DNA of 47,142 bases from Nanobdellota archaeon (lineage in GTDB: Archaea > Nanobdellota > Nanobdellia > Woesearchaeales > GCA-2686295), in assembly GCA_018817005.1 (NCBI GenBank), contig JAHIUF010000003.1:1-47142 (forward strand). Reading direction: 5' to 3'. Below, one piece after another: positions 1-6,768 of this stretch (within the stretch, counting starts at the first letter, position 1; every line of letters starts with the position of its first letter). A program made the position numbers and the translations under genes. The notes under the pieces are model-generated. The model was not told where the DNA came from. It did no database searches and saw only the letters and a list, made by a program, of their open reading frames with translations.

Positions 1-72
1 AGAAGTGGCACTTCTGCCACTTCTAAACTGTTTAATAATCCATTTTCTCTTCTTTTCAGTCAACATTCCCAT
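1..72 (-). CDS. 5' fragment of a basic, possibly HTH/transposase-type protein
   Basis: Only the first 24 codons are inside the window; the frame stays open to base 1. It begins at an ATG (72 down to 70) with GGTG seven bases upstream, the Shine-Dalgarno spacing used elsewhere here. The peptide starts MGMLTEKKRKWIIKQ and continues with a basic, Ser/Arg-rich stretch. This resembles the first helix of HTH domains in IS481-like transposases of DPANN archaea, but that is a recollection of family style and not a match I could test. It is divergent from the vapBC-like pair. A perfect 10-bp inverted repeat (1-10 and 15-24, loop CTTC) lies within its codons. Confidence 0.4.
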   Translation of the reverse strand, partial: MGMLTEKKRKWIIKQFRSGRSATS

Positions 73-159
73 AAAAAAACACCAAAAAGAAGAAAAACTT
101 CAAGATTTAAAGAAGTGTAAACAGATTACGATCTTAAACAAACACAAATAAAATCAAAA

Positions 160-187
160 GATTTAAATATTTTAACGTATTTACGTT
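160..187 (+). promoter_or_regulatory. TATA region and palindromic operator of the toxin-antitoxin pair
   Basis: An AT-rich TATA-like stretch (GATTTAAATATTTT, about 160-173) is followed directly by a perfect inverted repeat AACGTA-TT-TACGTT at 174-187, and then by the GGTGA Shine-Dalgarno at 199-203. A palindrome between TATA box and start is where VapB/RHH antitoxins normally bind to repress their own operon. Autoregulation is an inference. Confidence 0.5.
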
Positions 188-208
188 TTTTAACAAAAGG
201 TGATTTTT

Positions 209-451
209 ATGGTAAGCATAACTGTATCTGTACCTAAAGAAACAAGAGTTTTAATGAACAAATTTGAAGAAATGAATTGGTCTGGTTTTGTAAAGAAGTC
301 AATAGAACAAAAAACGAAACAGCTTGAGAAGTTGGAAGAGTTAAAAAAACAATTAGAAAAAGAGAATGAAATTAATAATTGGTCGGTAAAACTTCAAAGA
401 GCTTCTAGAAATGGAAGACTTCAGGAATTAAAGAAAAAGGGGCTGTTATGA
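209..451 (+). CDS. VapB-like antitoxin (ribbon-helix-helix type N-terminus)
   Basis: A small protein of 80 residues. The start is ATG 209, five bases after GGTGA; an in-frame GTG at 200 is rejected because it lies inside that Shine-Dalgarno. The N-terminus (MVSITVSVPKETRVLMNKF) has the alternating polar/hydrophobic strand and helix of an RHH DNA-binding domain. The remainder is a Lys/Glu-rich helix that would wrap the toxin. It overlaps the next gene by four bases (ATGA, 448-451), typical of vapBC operons. Function follows from the partner and layout; the sequence itself is low in diagnostic residues. Confidence 0.75.
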   Translation: MVSITVSVPKETRVLMNKFEEMNWSGFVKKSIEQKTKQLEKLEELKKQLEKENEINNWSVKLQRASRNGRLQELKKKGLL

Positions 452-873
452 AGCTAGTTGTAGATACAAACGTGTTATTTTCTTTCTTTTGGAAAAATTC
501 TATCTCTAAAAAATTACTTATGAACACAAGTATCGAATTGTTTTCTCCTGAATTTGCACTTGAAGAAATTAATAAATATGAAGAAGAAATAATTATTAAA
601 ACTAAAATAACTAAAGAAGAATTCAAAAATCTAAAAAAAGAACTTGCAATAATAATAAACTTTGTGCCTTTAGAAGAATACAAGGACTTTTTTAAACAGG
701 CAGTTAATATTTGTCCAGATACAGATGATGCTGATTTTTTTGCTTTAGCATTAAAATTTAGAGTTCATTTGTGGTCAAATGATTCAAAATTAAAAGATCA
801 AGAAGTTATTAAGATTATGACAACAAAAGACTTATTAAACAATCCTGATTTTGTAGATTCTATTTTTGATTGA
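448..873 (+). CDS. PIN-domain ribonuclease toxin, VapC-like
   Basis: A 141-residue PIN-domain protein of normal size. The first acidic residue sits in the opening strand (LVVDTNVLFSFF, Asp6), the conserved mid-helix Glu is in FALEEINKY, and the third acidic cluster is CPDTDDADFFALAL, followed by WSNDSKL with the fourth Asp. These four acidic positions bind Mg2+/Mn2+ and cut RNA in VapC toxins. Translation is coupled to the preceding antitoxin through ATGA. It resembles the PIN group found as stand-alone endoribonucleases in archaea; the target RNA cannot be deduced. Confidence 0.88.
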   Translation: MKLVVDTNVLFSFFWKNSISKKLLMNTSIELFSPEFALEEINKYEEEIIIKTKITKEEFKNLKKELAIIINFVPLEEYKDFFKQAVNICPDTDDADFFALALKFRVHLWSNDSKLKDQEVIKIMTTKDLLNNPDFVDSIFD

Positions 874-1021
874 TTTGCTTCTTGTAATTCAATTATGTAA
901 TTTATCGACTTTTATTTATAATTTCAATATGATTAAATAGTAATATTATAATTTTAGAAGAAACTAACTGATTTCTAAAGAATTTAAGAAGAAAAATATT
1001 TTGCTCTTAATAGTTTCTTGT

Positions 1022-1534
1022 TTATCCGTCGCCAAGTATTGTTAATATGTTTAGCATACCACAATAATCTCCTTCAGATTCTAAAATATCTACTGCTTGA
1101 CCACTACCTACATATTCATCAGCGTTTACACAGCAGGTGTCACCAGTCCAAAAAAATGCTTCGTCAATATCTTCAAGTTTGTTGCATGTCGCTCCACATA
1201 GAGAGTTATAACCAAAAGTAGCACACATAATGTTGTCTCCGCTTCCACCACCAGAACTACCACCACTTCCAGAACTGCCTGTTCCGCTAGTAGGTTTTGC
1301 AATAATAGTTGGAGTAGTTGTTTTTGTTTTTGGAATTGCTACAACTTCTTTATCTGGAATAGTATATCTTGAAGCTATTGCTTCTCCACCAAGATTGGAA
1401 GCTTGTTCAGCTGTTGCTATTGGCATATATGTTGCTGATGATCCTTTATTCATAAACATGACAATTAAACCGACGATTGCAACTATTGCTACAAGTGCGA
1501 TTATTGCTAATTCATTTCCTTTTTTTTCAGCCAA
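1022..1534 (-). CDS. Small secreted or membrane-anchored Gly-linker/Cys protein
   Basis: The start is TTG at 1534, five bases after GAGGTGA; an upstream in-frame GTG at 1543 overlaps that Shine-Dalgarno and is unlikely. The N-terminus is short and charged (LAEKKGNE) and is followed by one hydrophobic segment (about residues 9-28), acting as signal anchor. A Thr/Pro region and a Gly/Ser linker (about 90-105) lead to a Cys-rich C-terminal domain of about 65 residues with seven or eight Cys. Within it, FFWTGDTCCVNADEY resembles FVWTGSFCCGDDIGE of the 2601-aa protein at 23006-30811, so it may belong to the same surface system. No enzyme motif is visible. Confidence 0.75.
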   Translation of the reverse strand: MAEKKGNELAIIALVAIVAIVGLIVMFMNKGSSATYMPIATAEQASNLGGEAIASRYTIPDKEVVAIPKTKTTTPTIIAKPTSGTGSSGSGGSSGGGSGDNIMCATFGYNSLCGATCNKLEDIDEAFFWTGDTCCVNADEYVGSGQAVDILESEGDYCGMLNILTILGDG

Positions 1535-1568
1535 AAAAATCACCTCGAAAATTATTTAGTATCTGTTC

Positions 1569-1620
1569 TTTAGGATTATTACTATTCTTTAGAACTATTA
1601 CTATTTAAATGTTTTTTTTT
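1569..1620 (-). promoter_or_regulatory. Promoter of the small Cys protein
   Basis: Read on the minus strand, a run of A is followed by CATTTAAATAGTA (TATA box about 1601-1610). The 22-bp block 1599-1620 is identical to 34631-34652 upstream of another Cys-rich secreted protein gene. Downstream of the TATA box is an imperfect tandem duplication of about 19 bp (1569-1587 and 1588-1606, core ATTACTATT). Confidence 0.55.
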
Positions 1621-1747
1621 GCTGTTAGCACAATCCACTGGACATTCACGCGTCAGCTATTTAAATCAATTAATCAATTATTCTTATTACTGCGTATCGT
1701 TTTTTGAGCAAATCAAAAGACGAAGAAATTCATCGAGGTGATGCAAC

Positions 1748-1852
1748 ATGTCAACCGAGTATATTGAAAATTTGTTTTACAAACAAATAAGTGCTTTAAC
1801 AAAAAAAACTATGGACAGTTTTGATGTTCAGTTTAGTGATAGATGGTTTTAA
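1748..1852 (+). CDS. Small ORF of 34 residues, first of three
   Basis: A 34-codon ORF starting MSTEYIENLFYKQISALTKK and ending with an aromatic tail. It has a good Shine-Dalgarno (GAGGTGA, six bases before ATG 1748). A TATA-like CTATTTAAATC lies near 1657-1667, giving an untranslated leader of roughly 60 bases. The family is unknown to me. The case for a real gene is the ribosome binding site and the tight arrangement with two more small ORFs, not homology. Confidence 0.5.
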   Translation: MSTEYIENLFYKQISALTKKTMDSFDVQFSDRWF

Positions 1853-1867
1853 TTTGAGGTGATATAA

Positions 1868-1996
1868 ATGCTTGCTACTGAAAAAGAGAATGGTTATGAT
1901 TATTATGCTGAGAATATTGCGAGAGTAATTATTGATCATGGACTATTAGTTCCTGATGAAGAAGCTGCTTTCATAAATTTTGTTAGAGGTGTTTGA
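1868..1996 (+). CDS. Small acidic ORF of 42 residues, second of three
   Basis: Starts at ATG 1868 with GAGGTGA just upstream (1856-1862), 15 bases after the previous stop. The peptide begins MLATEKENGYDYYAENIARV, is acidic (Glu/Asp about one in five) and is predicted helical and soluble, with no membrane segment. Its end overlaps the Shine-Dalgarno of the next ORF, and only one base separates its stop from the next ATG. I do not recognise the family. Confidence 0.5.
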   Translation: MLATEKENGYDYYAENIARVIIDHGLLVPDEEAAFINFVRGV

Positions 1997-1997
1997 G

Positions 1998-2108
1998 ATG
2001 TTTCGTAAAACAAAATATCTTGATTGGACTGTTTATAAGAATAAGGTTGATTTTCTCGATCTTTTTTATTGGCAGCAATCCGTCAGAGCACAAAATCTAT
2101 CCCGATAG
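1998..2108 (+). CDS. Small basic ORF of 36 residues, third of three
   Basis: Starts at ATG 1998 one base after the preceding stop, with AGAGGTG at 1984-1990 inside the previous ORF. The peptide is basic and aromatic (MFRKTKYLDWTVYKNKVDFL, ending RAQNLSR). The contrast of an acidic small protein followed by a basic, aromatic one is noticeable, but I cannot assign a function. Confidence 0.45.
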   Translation: MFRKTKYLDWTVYKNKVDFLDLFYWQQSVRAQNLSR

Positions 2109-2147
2109 ATAGCTTTTTAAATCAACCAAAATTCTTTTTTCTTTATT

Positions 2148-2717
2148 ATGAAGATTATTTCCAGAAAAGAATTTGATAAGAATAAAAAAGAATTACTTTT
2201 AAAAATAAAGAAATCAGTTTTCATTTACCCTACTGATACTATTTATGGTCTTGGTTGTGATGCTCATAATTCGGAACTTGTTTCTCGAATTAGAGATTTA
2301 AAAGGCCGCTATCAAAGACCTTTTTCTATCATTGCTCCTTCAAAAAAATGGATTTTGGATAATTGTGAAGTTGGAAATGATGCTCGTGTATGGGTTGATA
2401 AACTTCCAGGTCATTACACACTAATTTTAAAGTTGAAACATGAAACTGTTCTTGCTAAAGAAATTAATCCTGGTTTAGGAACTGTTGGAATTCGAATTCC
2501 TGATAATTGGTTTTCAGAGGTTGTTGCACAACTTGGAGAACCAATTGTTACTACATCAGTTAATATATCTGGCAAACCTTTTATGACATCGATTGACAAT
2601 CTTGATGAATCAATTAAAAATGGCGTTGACTTTATATTCTTGAATGGTAAGTTGACTGGTAAGCCTTCGACTCTTGTTTTCTTAGATGGTAAGGAAGTAA
2701 AAGTTCAAGAGAGATGA
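2148..2717 (+). CDS. Sua5/YciO/YrdC-family L-threonylcarbamoyladenylate synthase
   Basis: This 189-residue protein matches the short YrdC form. Visible motifs are YPTDTIYGLGCDA (about 27-39), the KGR..RPF segment (nucleotide/threonine pocket, 52-59), PGHYTLIL, GLGTVGIRIPD, TTSVNISGKP and the C-terminal GKPSTLV. The family makes threonylcarbamoyl-AMP from threonine, bicarbonate and ATP, the first step of the t6A37 modification of ANN-decoding tRNAs. It lacks the extra C-terminal Sua5 domain. A TATA-like box about 30 bp upstream suggests a leaderless message, probably including the phosphoesterase gene 13 bp downstream. Confidence 0.9.
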   Translation: MKIISRKEFDKNKKELLLKIKKSVFIYPTDTIYGLGCDAHNSELVSRIRDLKGRYQRPFSIIAPSKKWILDNCEVGNDARVWVDKLPGHYTLILKLKHETVLAKEINPGLGTVGIRIPDNWFSEVVAQLGEPIVTTSVNISGKPFMTSIDNLDESIKNGVDFIFLNGKLTGKPSTLVFLDGKEVKVQER

Positions 2718-2730
2718 TTTTAGAAGAAAA

Positions 2731-3333
2731 ATGAAATTATTAGCTTTTGGTGATGTGCATGGAGATATTAGTTTAGTTGAGAAGCTTGCTAAGAAAGCTG
2801 AACAAGAGCATGTTGATTTGGTTATTATGTGCGGTGATATGACTCATTTTGATTCTAGTGTTGAAAATCTTATTGGTCCTTTTAAAAAAAAGAATTTGAA
2901 AATTTTACTTATTCCTGGTAATCATGAGAGTGTTGCTACTGCTGATTTTTTAGCGGATTTTTATGATGTGAAGAACATTCATGGTTATTCTGTTCGTTAT
3001 GCTGATGTTGGTATTTTTGGCTGCGGTGGTGCTAATGTTGGTCCTAATAGGATATCTGATTCTGAAGTTAAATCTCTTTTAAAAAAAAGTTTTGATAAGA
3101 TTAAGTATCTTCCTAAAACAATCATGGTTACTCATGCTCATCCTACAGGTACAAAGATGGAGCAATTTACAAGGTTTTTTCCTGGAAGCAGAGGTGTTCG
3201 CGAGGCGGTTGAAGAATTAAAACCTAATATTCTTCTTTGTAGTCATGTTCATGAAGCTGAGGGTATTGAAGAAATGATTGGTAACACTTTAGTTGTTAAT
3301 GTTGGTCGTAAGGGGAAAATCTTTGAGTTTTGA
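2731..3333 (+). CDS. Metallophosphoesterase (calcineurin-like, YfcE/MJ0936 style)
   Basis: A 200-residue protein with the full calcineurin-like motif series: FGDVHGD near the N-terminus (Asp8, His10), CGDMTHF, IPGNHES, THAHPTG and CSHVHEAEG. These residues hold two metal ions and act on phosphodiester or phosphomonoester bonds. The size fits archaeal YfcE/MJ0936-type phosphodiesterases; the physiological substrate is unknown. It is probably co-transcribed with the upstream YrdC gene. Confidence 0.88.
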   Translation: MKLLAFGDVHGDISLVEKLAKKAEQEHVDLVIMCGDMTHFDSSVENLIGPFKKKNLKILLIPGNHESVATADFLADFYDVKNIHGYSVRYADVGIFGCGGANVGPNRISDSEVKSLLKKSFDKIKYLPKTIMVTHAHPTGTKMEQFTRFFPGSRGVREAVEELKPNILLCSHVHEAEGIEEMIGNTLVVNVGRKGKIFEF

Positions 3334-3373
3334 GCTAAAGTTTTTTAAAAAAGATAGTATCACTTTTTTTTTT

Positions 3374-3583
3374 ATGACTAAATATTATTTATCAGATATT
3401 AATTTACCCGAGTCTAGAAGTACAGATGTTGTTTATAATTCTTCTTTTAAGAATAATGTTACAGAACTTGCAGATATTGTTTACACTTGTGTTGTTGCAG
3501 GTGTTATTACGATTGGTTGTGCAACTGTTTGTGCTCCTATTTATGTTGGAAAAAAAGTTTATGATTTGTTTAATAGAAAATAA
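3374..3583 (+). CDS. Small membrane protein, unknown
   Basis: A 69-residue protein. I start it at ATG 3374 because a TATA-like TTTTTTAAAA (3340-3350) lies 25-30 bp upstream, as for leaderless genes here; a longer in-frame reading from 3293 would overlap the phosphoesterase end. The polar N-terminus (about 30 residues) is followed by one hydrophobic helix (about residues 37-57, VVAGVITIGCATVCAPIYV) and a short basic tail. No family recognised. Confidence 0.55.
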   Translation: MTKYYLSDINLPESRSTDVVYNSSFKNNVTELADIVYTCVVAGVITIGCATVCAPIYVGKKVYDLFNRK

Positions 3584-3587
3584 TTGT

Positions 3588-3818
3588 TTAAATTATTTTA
3601 TCTCCTGACTTTGTTTCTATATGTATGATTTCTACTGGACAGGATTCTGCAGCTTCTTTATTTTCTTCTAGTTCATCTTCGTCAAACTCTACTTTTTTTG
3701 GTTTGGCTTTTTCTTCACCTTTGATGTTTACCATTTCCCAGTTGTTTGGGCATACTGCTGTACATGCTGCGCACCCTATACATTCGTTTAGATCTTGTTT
3801 TATTTTGTACTTCGCCAT
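3588..3818 (-). CDS. Ferredoxin, single [4Fe-4S] type
   Basis: A 76-residue protein with CIGCAACTAVCP (Cys13, 16, 19, 23) and a distal SCP motif (Cys61). By comparison with Pyrococcus/Thermotoga-type monocluster ferredoxins, Cys13, 16, 19 and 61 would bind one [4Fe-4S] cluster. The middle is an acidic, Lys-rich insertion. It is a small soluble electron carrier; the redox partner is not encoded nearby. The small acidic gene at 3835-4047 lies 16 bp upstream and probably shares its transcript. Confidence 0.92.
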   Translation of the reverse strand: MAKYKIKQDLNECIGCAACTAVCPNNWEMVNIKGEEKAKPKKVEFDEDELEENKEAAESCPVEIIHIETKSGDKII

Positions 3819-3834
3819 GTTTTTACACCTCTGT

Positions 3835-4047
3835 TTAGTATTCTATGATGCTGATTTTTGGGTTTTCGTCGTCTTTATCTTCTTTTGGCTTGTTTTCTTC
3901 TGCTCCAAACATGTTAAACATCCCGGGTGATGATGGGGTTGTGTTCATACTATCTGTTTTTTGTTCGCTAATAAATACGGACAAGAAGTTCACCATTTTT
4001 TGAATTTCTTCGACGCTGTCTTTTTTCGTATCGATTTTTATTTCCAT
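3835..4047 (-). CDS. Small conserved-looking acidic protein, unknown
   Basis: A 70-residue protein beginning MEIKIDTKKDSVEEIQKMVN, with a predicted strand and helix, then a Pro/Ser/Met linker (SSPGMFNMFG) and an acidic tail ending NPKISIIEY. I recall similar short proteins with this N-terminus in DPANN genomes but know no function. A TATA-like ACTATAAAAAC about 20 bp upstream implies a leaderless start. It probably forms an operon with the ferredoxin. Confidence 0.65.
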   Translation of the reverse strand: MEIKIDTKKDSVEEIQKMVNFLSVFISEQKTDSMNTTPSSPGMFNMFGAEENKPKEDKDDENPKISIIEY

Positions 4048-4224
4048 TTTATTTTATTTTTTGTTCTTGTAGTTTTTATAGTTTTTGGTGTGTTAGTGTG
4101 CGACAAAAATAAATTGTGTTTATTTTGGAGCATACTAATGTCCAACGACCAATCAATTCTATGAATTCCTTTTGTTGTTGATTATGTATGGGTCTGAGGA
4201 GACTTGAACTCCTGACCTCCGCCA

Positions 4225-4248
4225 TTTTCAAGTTCTTTGATAAGACTT
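4225..4248 (-). other. Anticodon-loop intron (37/38) of tRNA-Val(CAC), 24 nt
   Basis: Exon TTCA (positions 32-35) pairs with intron TGAA; the bulges are CAA and AAT, cut CA|A and AA|T. The intron itself folds as AAGTCTT with AAGAACTT. This is the canonical archaeal position. Confidence 0.85.
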
Positions 4249-4265
4249 TGTGAAGGCGACGTCAT

Positions 4266-4293
4266 TTGCGGAAATATTTCTTTTTTTTCTTTT
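4266..4293 (-). other. D-loop intron of tRNA-Val(CAC), 28 nt
   Basis: Exon GCGG in the D loop pairs with CCGC near the intron end; 3-nt bulges CTA and AAA flank this 4-bp helix, giving cuts CT|A and AA|A. The joined D arm then matches that of the second tRNA-Val. D-loop introns are non-canonical. Confidence 0.75.
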
Positions 4294-4381
4294 AGCCGCT
4301 AGACTACAGACCCTTTTATTTAATTTATTGTTTATGTTCTTTTGTTTTAATAATTTACTAAAATAATAGTAATCACTCTTA

Positions 4382-4409
4382 AGTAGTTAATAATCGAAAC
4401 ATTTATATA
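4382..4409 (+). promoter_or_regulatory. Promoter block shared with the 8777-8804 region
   Basis: BRE-like CGAAAC followed by TATA ATTTATATA, 22 bp before the ATG at 4432. The 28-bp block is identical (reverse complement) to 8777-8804, and weaker similarity extends upstream to about 4358 (CTAAAATAAT, ATCACT). Confidence 0.75.
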
Positions 4410-4431
4410 CTTTAAAGACTTAAAAGAACCA

Positions 4432-5193
4432 ATGTCGCCTCTTTTAAAGAAAAAAACCATTGTTGCAAAACTTTGTGGAGTGCCAATTTATGACAATCAA
4501 ATAGAAAAAAAAGGTGCTGTGACTATCATTAAACCAAGAATTTCTGTTGAACAATACTTTTTTTTGCAAAGGATGCAGCCATTCAGAGAACATGAAAAAA
4601 AGCTTGCAAAACAATGGGACAAAGAAGTAAGAGAAAGTCCTTTGTTTCCAGAAGAGTATAAAAACACTTATTGGTGTCATTACAATGAACGCGAAGTTAA
4701 CAAGATGGACACCTACTGGAAATATAAAGATCCAATAACAACTATTGTGCGATTGATAACAGGTGAATTCAAGAGATACGCAGATATTGCAGACAAATTT
4801 TATTGGGCAGAAACGAATCGAAGGCATACAGACCAGAAATTCTATAATCTAAGAAATACCAGTGTTATGGGATTGATGTCAAAAAACAAAGATAAATTTA
4901 CAGAAGAACTTTTTTCTGATGCTTTAAAATACGTTTTTTCTCTTGAAAAATTTGGAAATTTAGATGATTTAAGAGGTTTTTATGAGCGCTATTATAAAAA
5001 ACTCCAGAAGTGTATTCGTGATATATTCTGGCCCAACATACAAAATGCTCCTGCAAAAAACATGGTCTCTGAAAAACATGCAAACCTAATAGAACAGACG
5101 GAAGAGTCTTTTCGATGGAGCAGATCAAGACAAGACTATTTGTTTCAGTTGCGTATGAAAGAATATGATTATTATGCTCAATTGGTAAAATGA
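4432..5193 (+). CDS. Unknown 253-aa protein coupled to an arginase-fold gene
   Basis: I do not recognise the family. The protein is basic and rich in aromatic residues (Tyr, Trp and Phe about 15 percent) and in Lys/Glu, and looks entirely helical after a short N-terminal strand region (TIVAKLCGVPIYD). No signal peptide or membrane segment. The ATG at 4432 follows a strong TATA box by about 25 bp, so the message is leaderless. Its last codons overlap the next gene by four bases (ATGA, 5190-5193), implying coupled translation and perhaps a joint function with the arginase-fold protein. Confidence 0.7.
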   Translation: MSPLLKKKTIVAKLCGVPIYDNQIEKKGAVTIIKPRISVEQYFFLQRMQPFREHEKKLAKQWDKEVRESPLFPEEYKNTYWCHYNEREVNKMDTYWKYKDPITTIVRLITGEFKRYADIADKFYWAETNRRHTDQKFYNLRNTSVMGLMSKNKDKFTEELFSDALKYVFSLEKFGNLDDLRGFYERYYKKLQKCIRDIFWPNIQNAPAKNMVSEKHANLIEQTEESFRWSRSRQDYLFQLRMKEYDYYAQLVK

Positions 5194-5999
5194 AAAAAGT
5201 TGCAATCGTAGGCGTTCCCATAGATACAACCTTGGTTTTGATAGATTATGAATCTGATTATTATGTGCCGTTAGAAGTTCTTAACTTAAACTCGACGGTT
5301 GCAGCTAGAAAAATGATGATTGAAGTTGCAAAGAATATTTCTAACCTTGAGACTACTGACTTTGGAGAATTAACTTTTGGAATTGAAAGCCCTAAAACAA
5401 GAGAATTCAAAGTTGAAATAAGAGATTGTGATAAAGACTATTATGATTATATAAGTCTAGACACTCTCAAAACTGTAAAAGATGATATCTTATCTTTAAA
5501 AAAAGAGTTTGATTATGTGATTTGTACTGGTCCAAGTCACTTTGGAGCATTGTTGTTATATGAACCTGATGATTTTGTTGCTAGATTTGATTTTCATGGA
5601 GATTTCATTGCTGAACGTTCTGATTTGGTTGTAGGTGAAAATTATGCATCTTACATGAATACTGTTAAAAGGGATATAAAACCGAAAAGAATTTTTAATT
5701 ATGGTTGGGGTGGATTAAATTCCATAGAAAAAGCTTATGCTATGGATTTATGTGGTGAATTGGGTTTTGTTGGTGATAATAATCATCTTCAAGCTAATCA
5801 TTTTGATATTGATGTTGATTGTTTCAGAAACGATTTGAAAATGTCAAAGTATCATCATTGTGGAAATTTATTGCCAAAACAGGTTGAAACTATGATTTCT
5901 GAAGTGAAGCCTAAAAAGATAGGTGTTTGGGAGTATAGACCATTCTTTGATAGGGGAAATGGTGTGAAATTTCTAGAAACTCTTATTCAATCATTATAA
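5190..5999 (+). CDS. Arginase/agmatinase-fold (ureohydrolase-like) protein
   Basis: This 269-residue protein has the manganese ligands of ureohydrolases in order: TGPSHFG (His117, cf. GGDH), DFHGD (Asp134, His136, Asp138, cf. DAHxD) and HFDIDVD (Asp206, Asp208, cf. SxDxD). The C-terminal GVWEYRPFFD matches the usual E-x-P/D segment. The family hydrolyses guanidino or amidino groups, such as arginine, agmatine or formiminoglutamate. The substrate loops are unlike the classical enzymes, so I assign fold and probable metal-dependent hydrolase only. It is coupled to the unknown gene before it and overlaps tatD convergently by six bases. Confidence 0.72.
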   Translation: MKKVAIVGVPIDTTLVLIDYESDYYVPLEVLNLNSTVAARKMMIEVAKNISNLETTDFGELTFGIESPKTREFKVEIRDCDKDYYDYISLDTLKTVKDDILSLKKEFDYVICTGPSHFGALLLYEPDDFVARFDFHGDFIAERSDLVVGENYASYMNTVKRDIKPKRIFNYGWGGLNSIEKAYAMDLCGELGFVGDNNHLQANHFDIDVDCFRNDLKMSKYHHCGNLLPKQVETMISEVKPKKIGVWEYRPFFDRGNGVKFLETLIQSL

Positions 6000-6740
6000 G
6001 AATAAGTTCTGATAATTCATAAAGATAATATTTGCAACTTCTTCAGCATCCATGTTTTTTATTTCAGAAATTTTTTTTATTGTTTCAATAACATATTTTG
6101 GTTCATTTCGAGAAATTTTTGGGTTAGGAGATAGAAATGGTGCATCTGTTTCTGTAAGCAGTTGTTTTAAAGGACATAGCTTCACAGCTTCTTGAAACTG
6201 TTCTGAACGTACAACATTACAAGGTATGGATAAGTACCATTTATTATTAATAATTCTTTGTAAGAGCTTTTTTTTGCCTGAGAAGCAATGCATTACAACT
6301 TTTGCTAGTTTGTGTTTTTCAAGGATTTCAATAGCTTCAATTTCTGCTTTTCTCGAATGGACTATTATTGGAATGTTTAATTTTTTTGAAAGTTTGATAA
6401 ATTTTTCAAAACAAATAATTTGTTTTTGAAAATCATTATTGTGTTTCTTGTCAAGCCCCACTTCTCCAATTGCAAAAGGCTTGTTCTTTTTTATGAATAA
6501 CAATTCTTCATCAAATTCTTCTGGAGAGATAAGGTCGCATTCACAAGGGTAAAAGCCTAAGGCTGGTTTTATTATGTCAAATTTTTTAGAAAGAGATAAA
6601 ATATCTCTGTTACTTTTTGGATTTATTCCATTGCAAATAATTACTTTAACATTAGTTTTTTCACTGTTTCTAACTACTTGTTCTATATCTTTTTCAAACT
6701 CTGGAAAGTCAAGGTGTGCATGAACATCTATTAGTATCAT
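5994..6740 (-). CDS. TatD-family metal-dependent hydrolase (DNase)
   Basis: A 248-residue TIM-barrel amidohydrolase-like protein with the TatD signature: VHAHLD at the N-terminus, AIGEVGLD, IIVHSRKAE, VVMHCFSG and LTETDAPFL. The His, Glu and Asp residues of these motifs bind two metals. TatD proteins act as 3'-5' exonucleases or DNases on oxidised or damaged DNA. Length and motif order are normal. It faces the arginase-fold gene and overlaps it by six bases. Confidence 0.92.
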   Translation of the reverse strand: MILIDVHAHLDFPEFEKDIEQVVRNSEKTNVKVIICNGINPKSNRDILSLSKKFDIIKPALGFYPCECDLISPEEFDEELLFIKKNKPFAIGEVGLDKKHNNDFQKQIICFEKFIKLSKKLNIPIIVHSRKAEIEAIEILEKHKLAKVVMHCFSGKKKLLQRIINNKWYLSIPCNVVRSEQFQEAVKLCPLKQLLTETDAPFLSPNPKISRNEPKYVIETIKKISEIKNMDAEEVANIIFMNYQNLFL

Positions 6741-6768
6741 ATTACTAGTTAGAATTAGGTTGTTTTTA

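Larger units (their letters stand above)
4189..4313 (-). tRNA. tRNA-Val (anticodon CAC) with two introns
   Basis: The acceptor stem GGGTCTG/CAGACCC (4313-4307 with 4196-4190) and discriminator A at 4189 are clear; CCA is not encoded. The T arm is AGGAG-TTCAAGT-CTCCT. Removing two segments gives a normal 73-nt tRNA: D arm GTC...GAC, anticodon stem TCGCC/GGCGG, loop TTCACAT, anticodon CAC for GUG. The introns are 4266-4293 (D loop, just before A21) and 4225-4248 (between 37 and 38), and both junctions fold into bulge-helix-bulge motifs. Confidence 0.88.

Noticed and set aside
1-24. Perfect hairpin as a transcription terminator
   Set aside because: It falls within the codons of a likely minus-strand gene, and hairpin terminators are not typical of archaea; coincidence or a repeat in the element is as likely.
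1018-1559. Plus-strand ORFs opposite the small Cys protein
   Set aside because: They lack ribosome binding sites and are antisense to a gene with a good Shine-Dalgarno, signal anchor and Cys domain.
4189-4313. Reading the tRNA as Glu or Sec from the TTCA in the anticodon loop
   Set aside because: Once the bulge-helix-bulge junctions are used, the loop is TTCACAT with U33 and anticodon CAC; there is no long variable arm as Sec or Ser would need.
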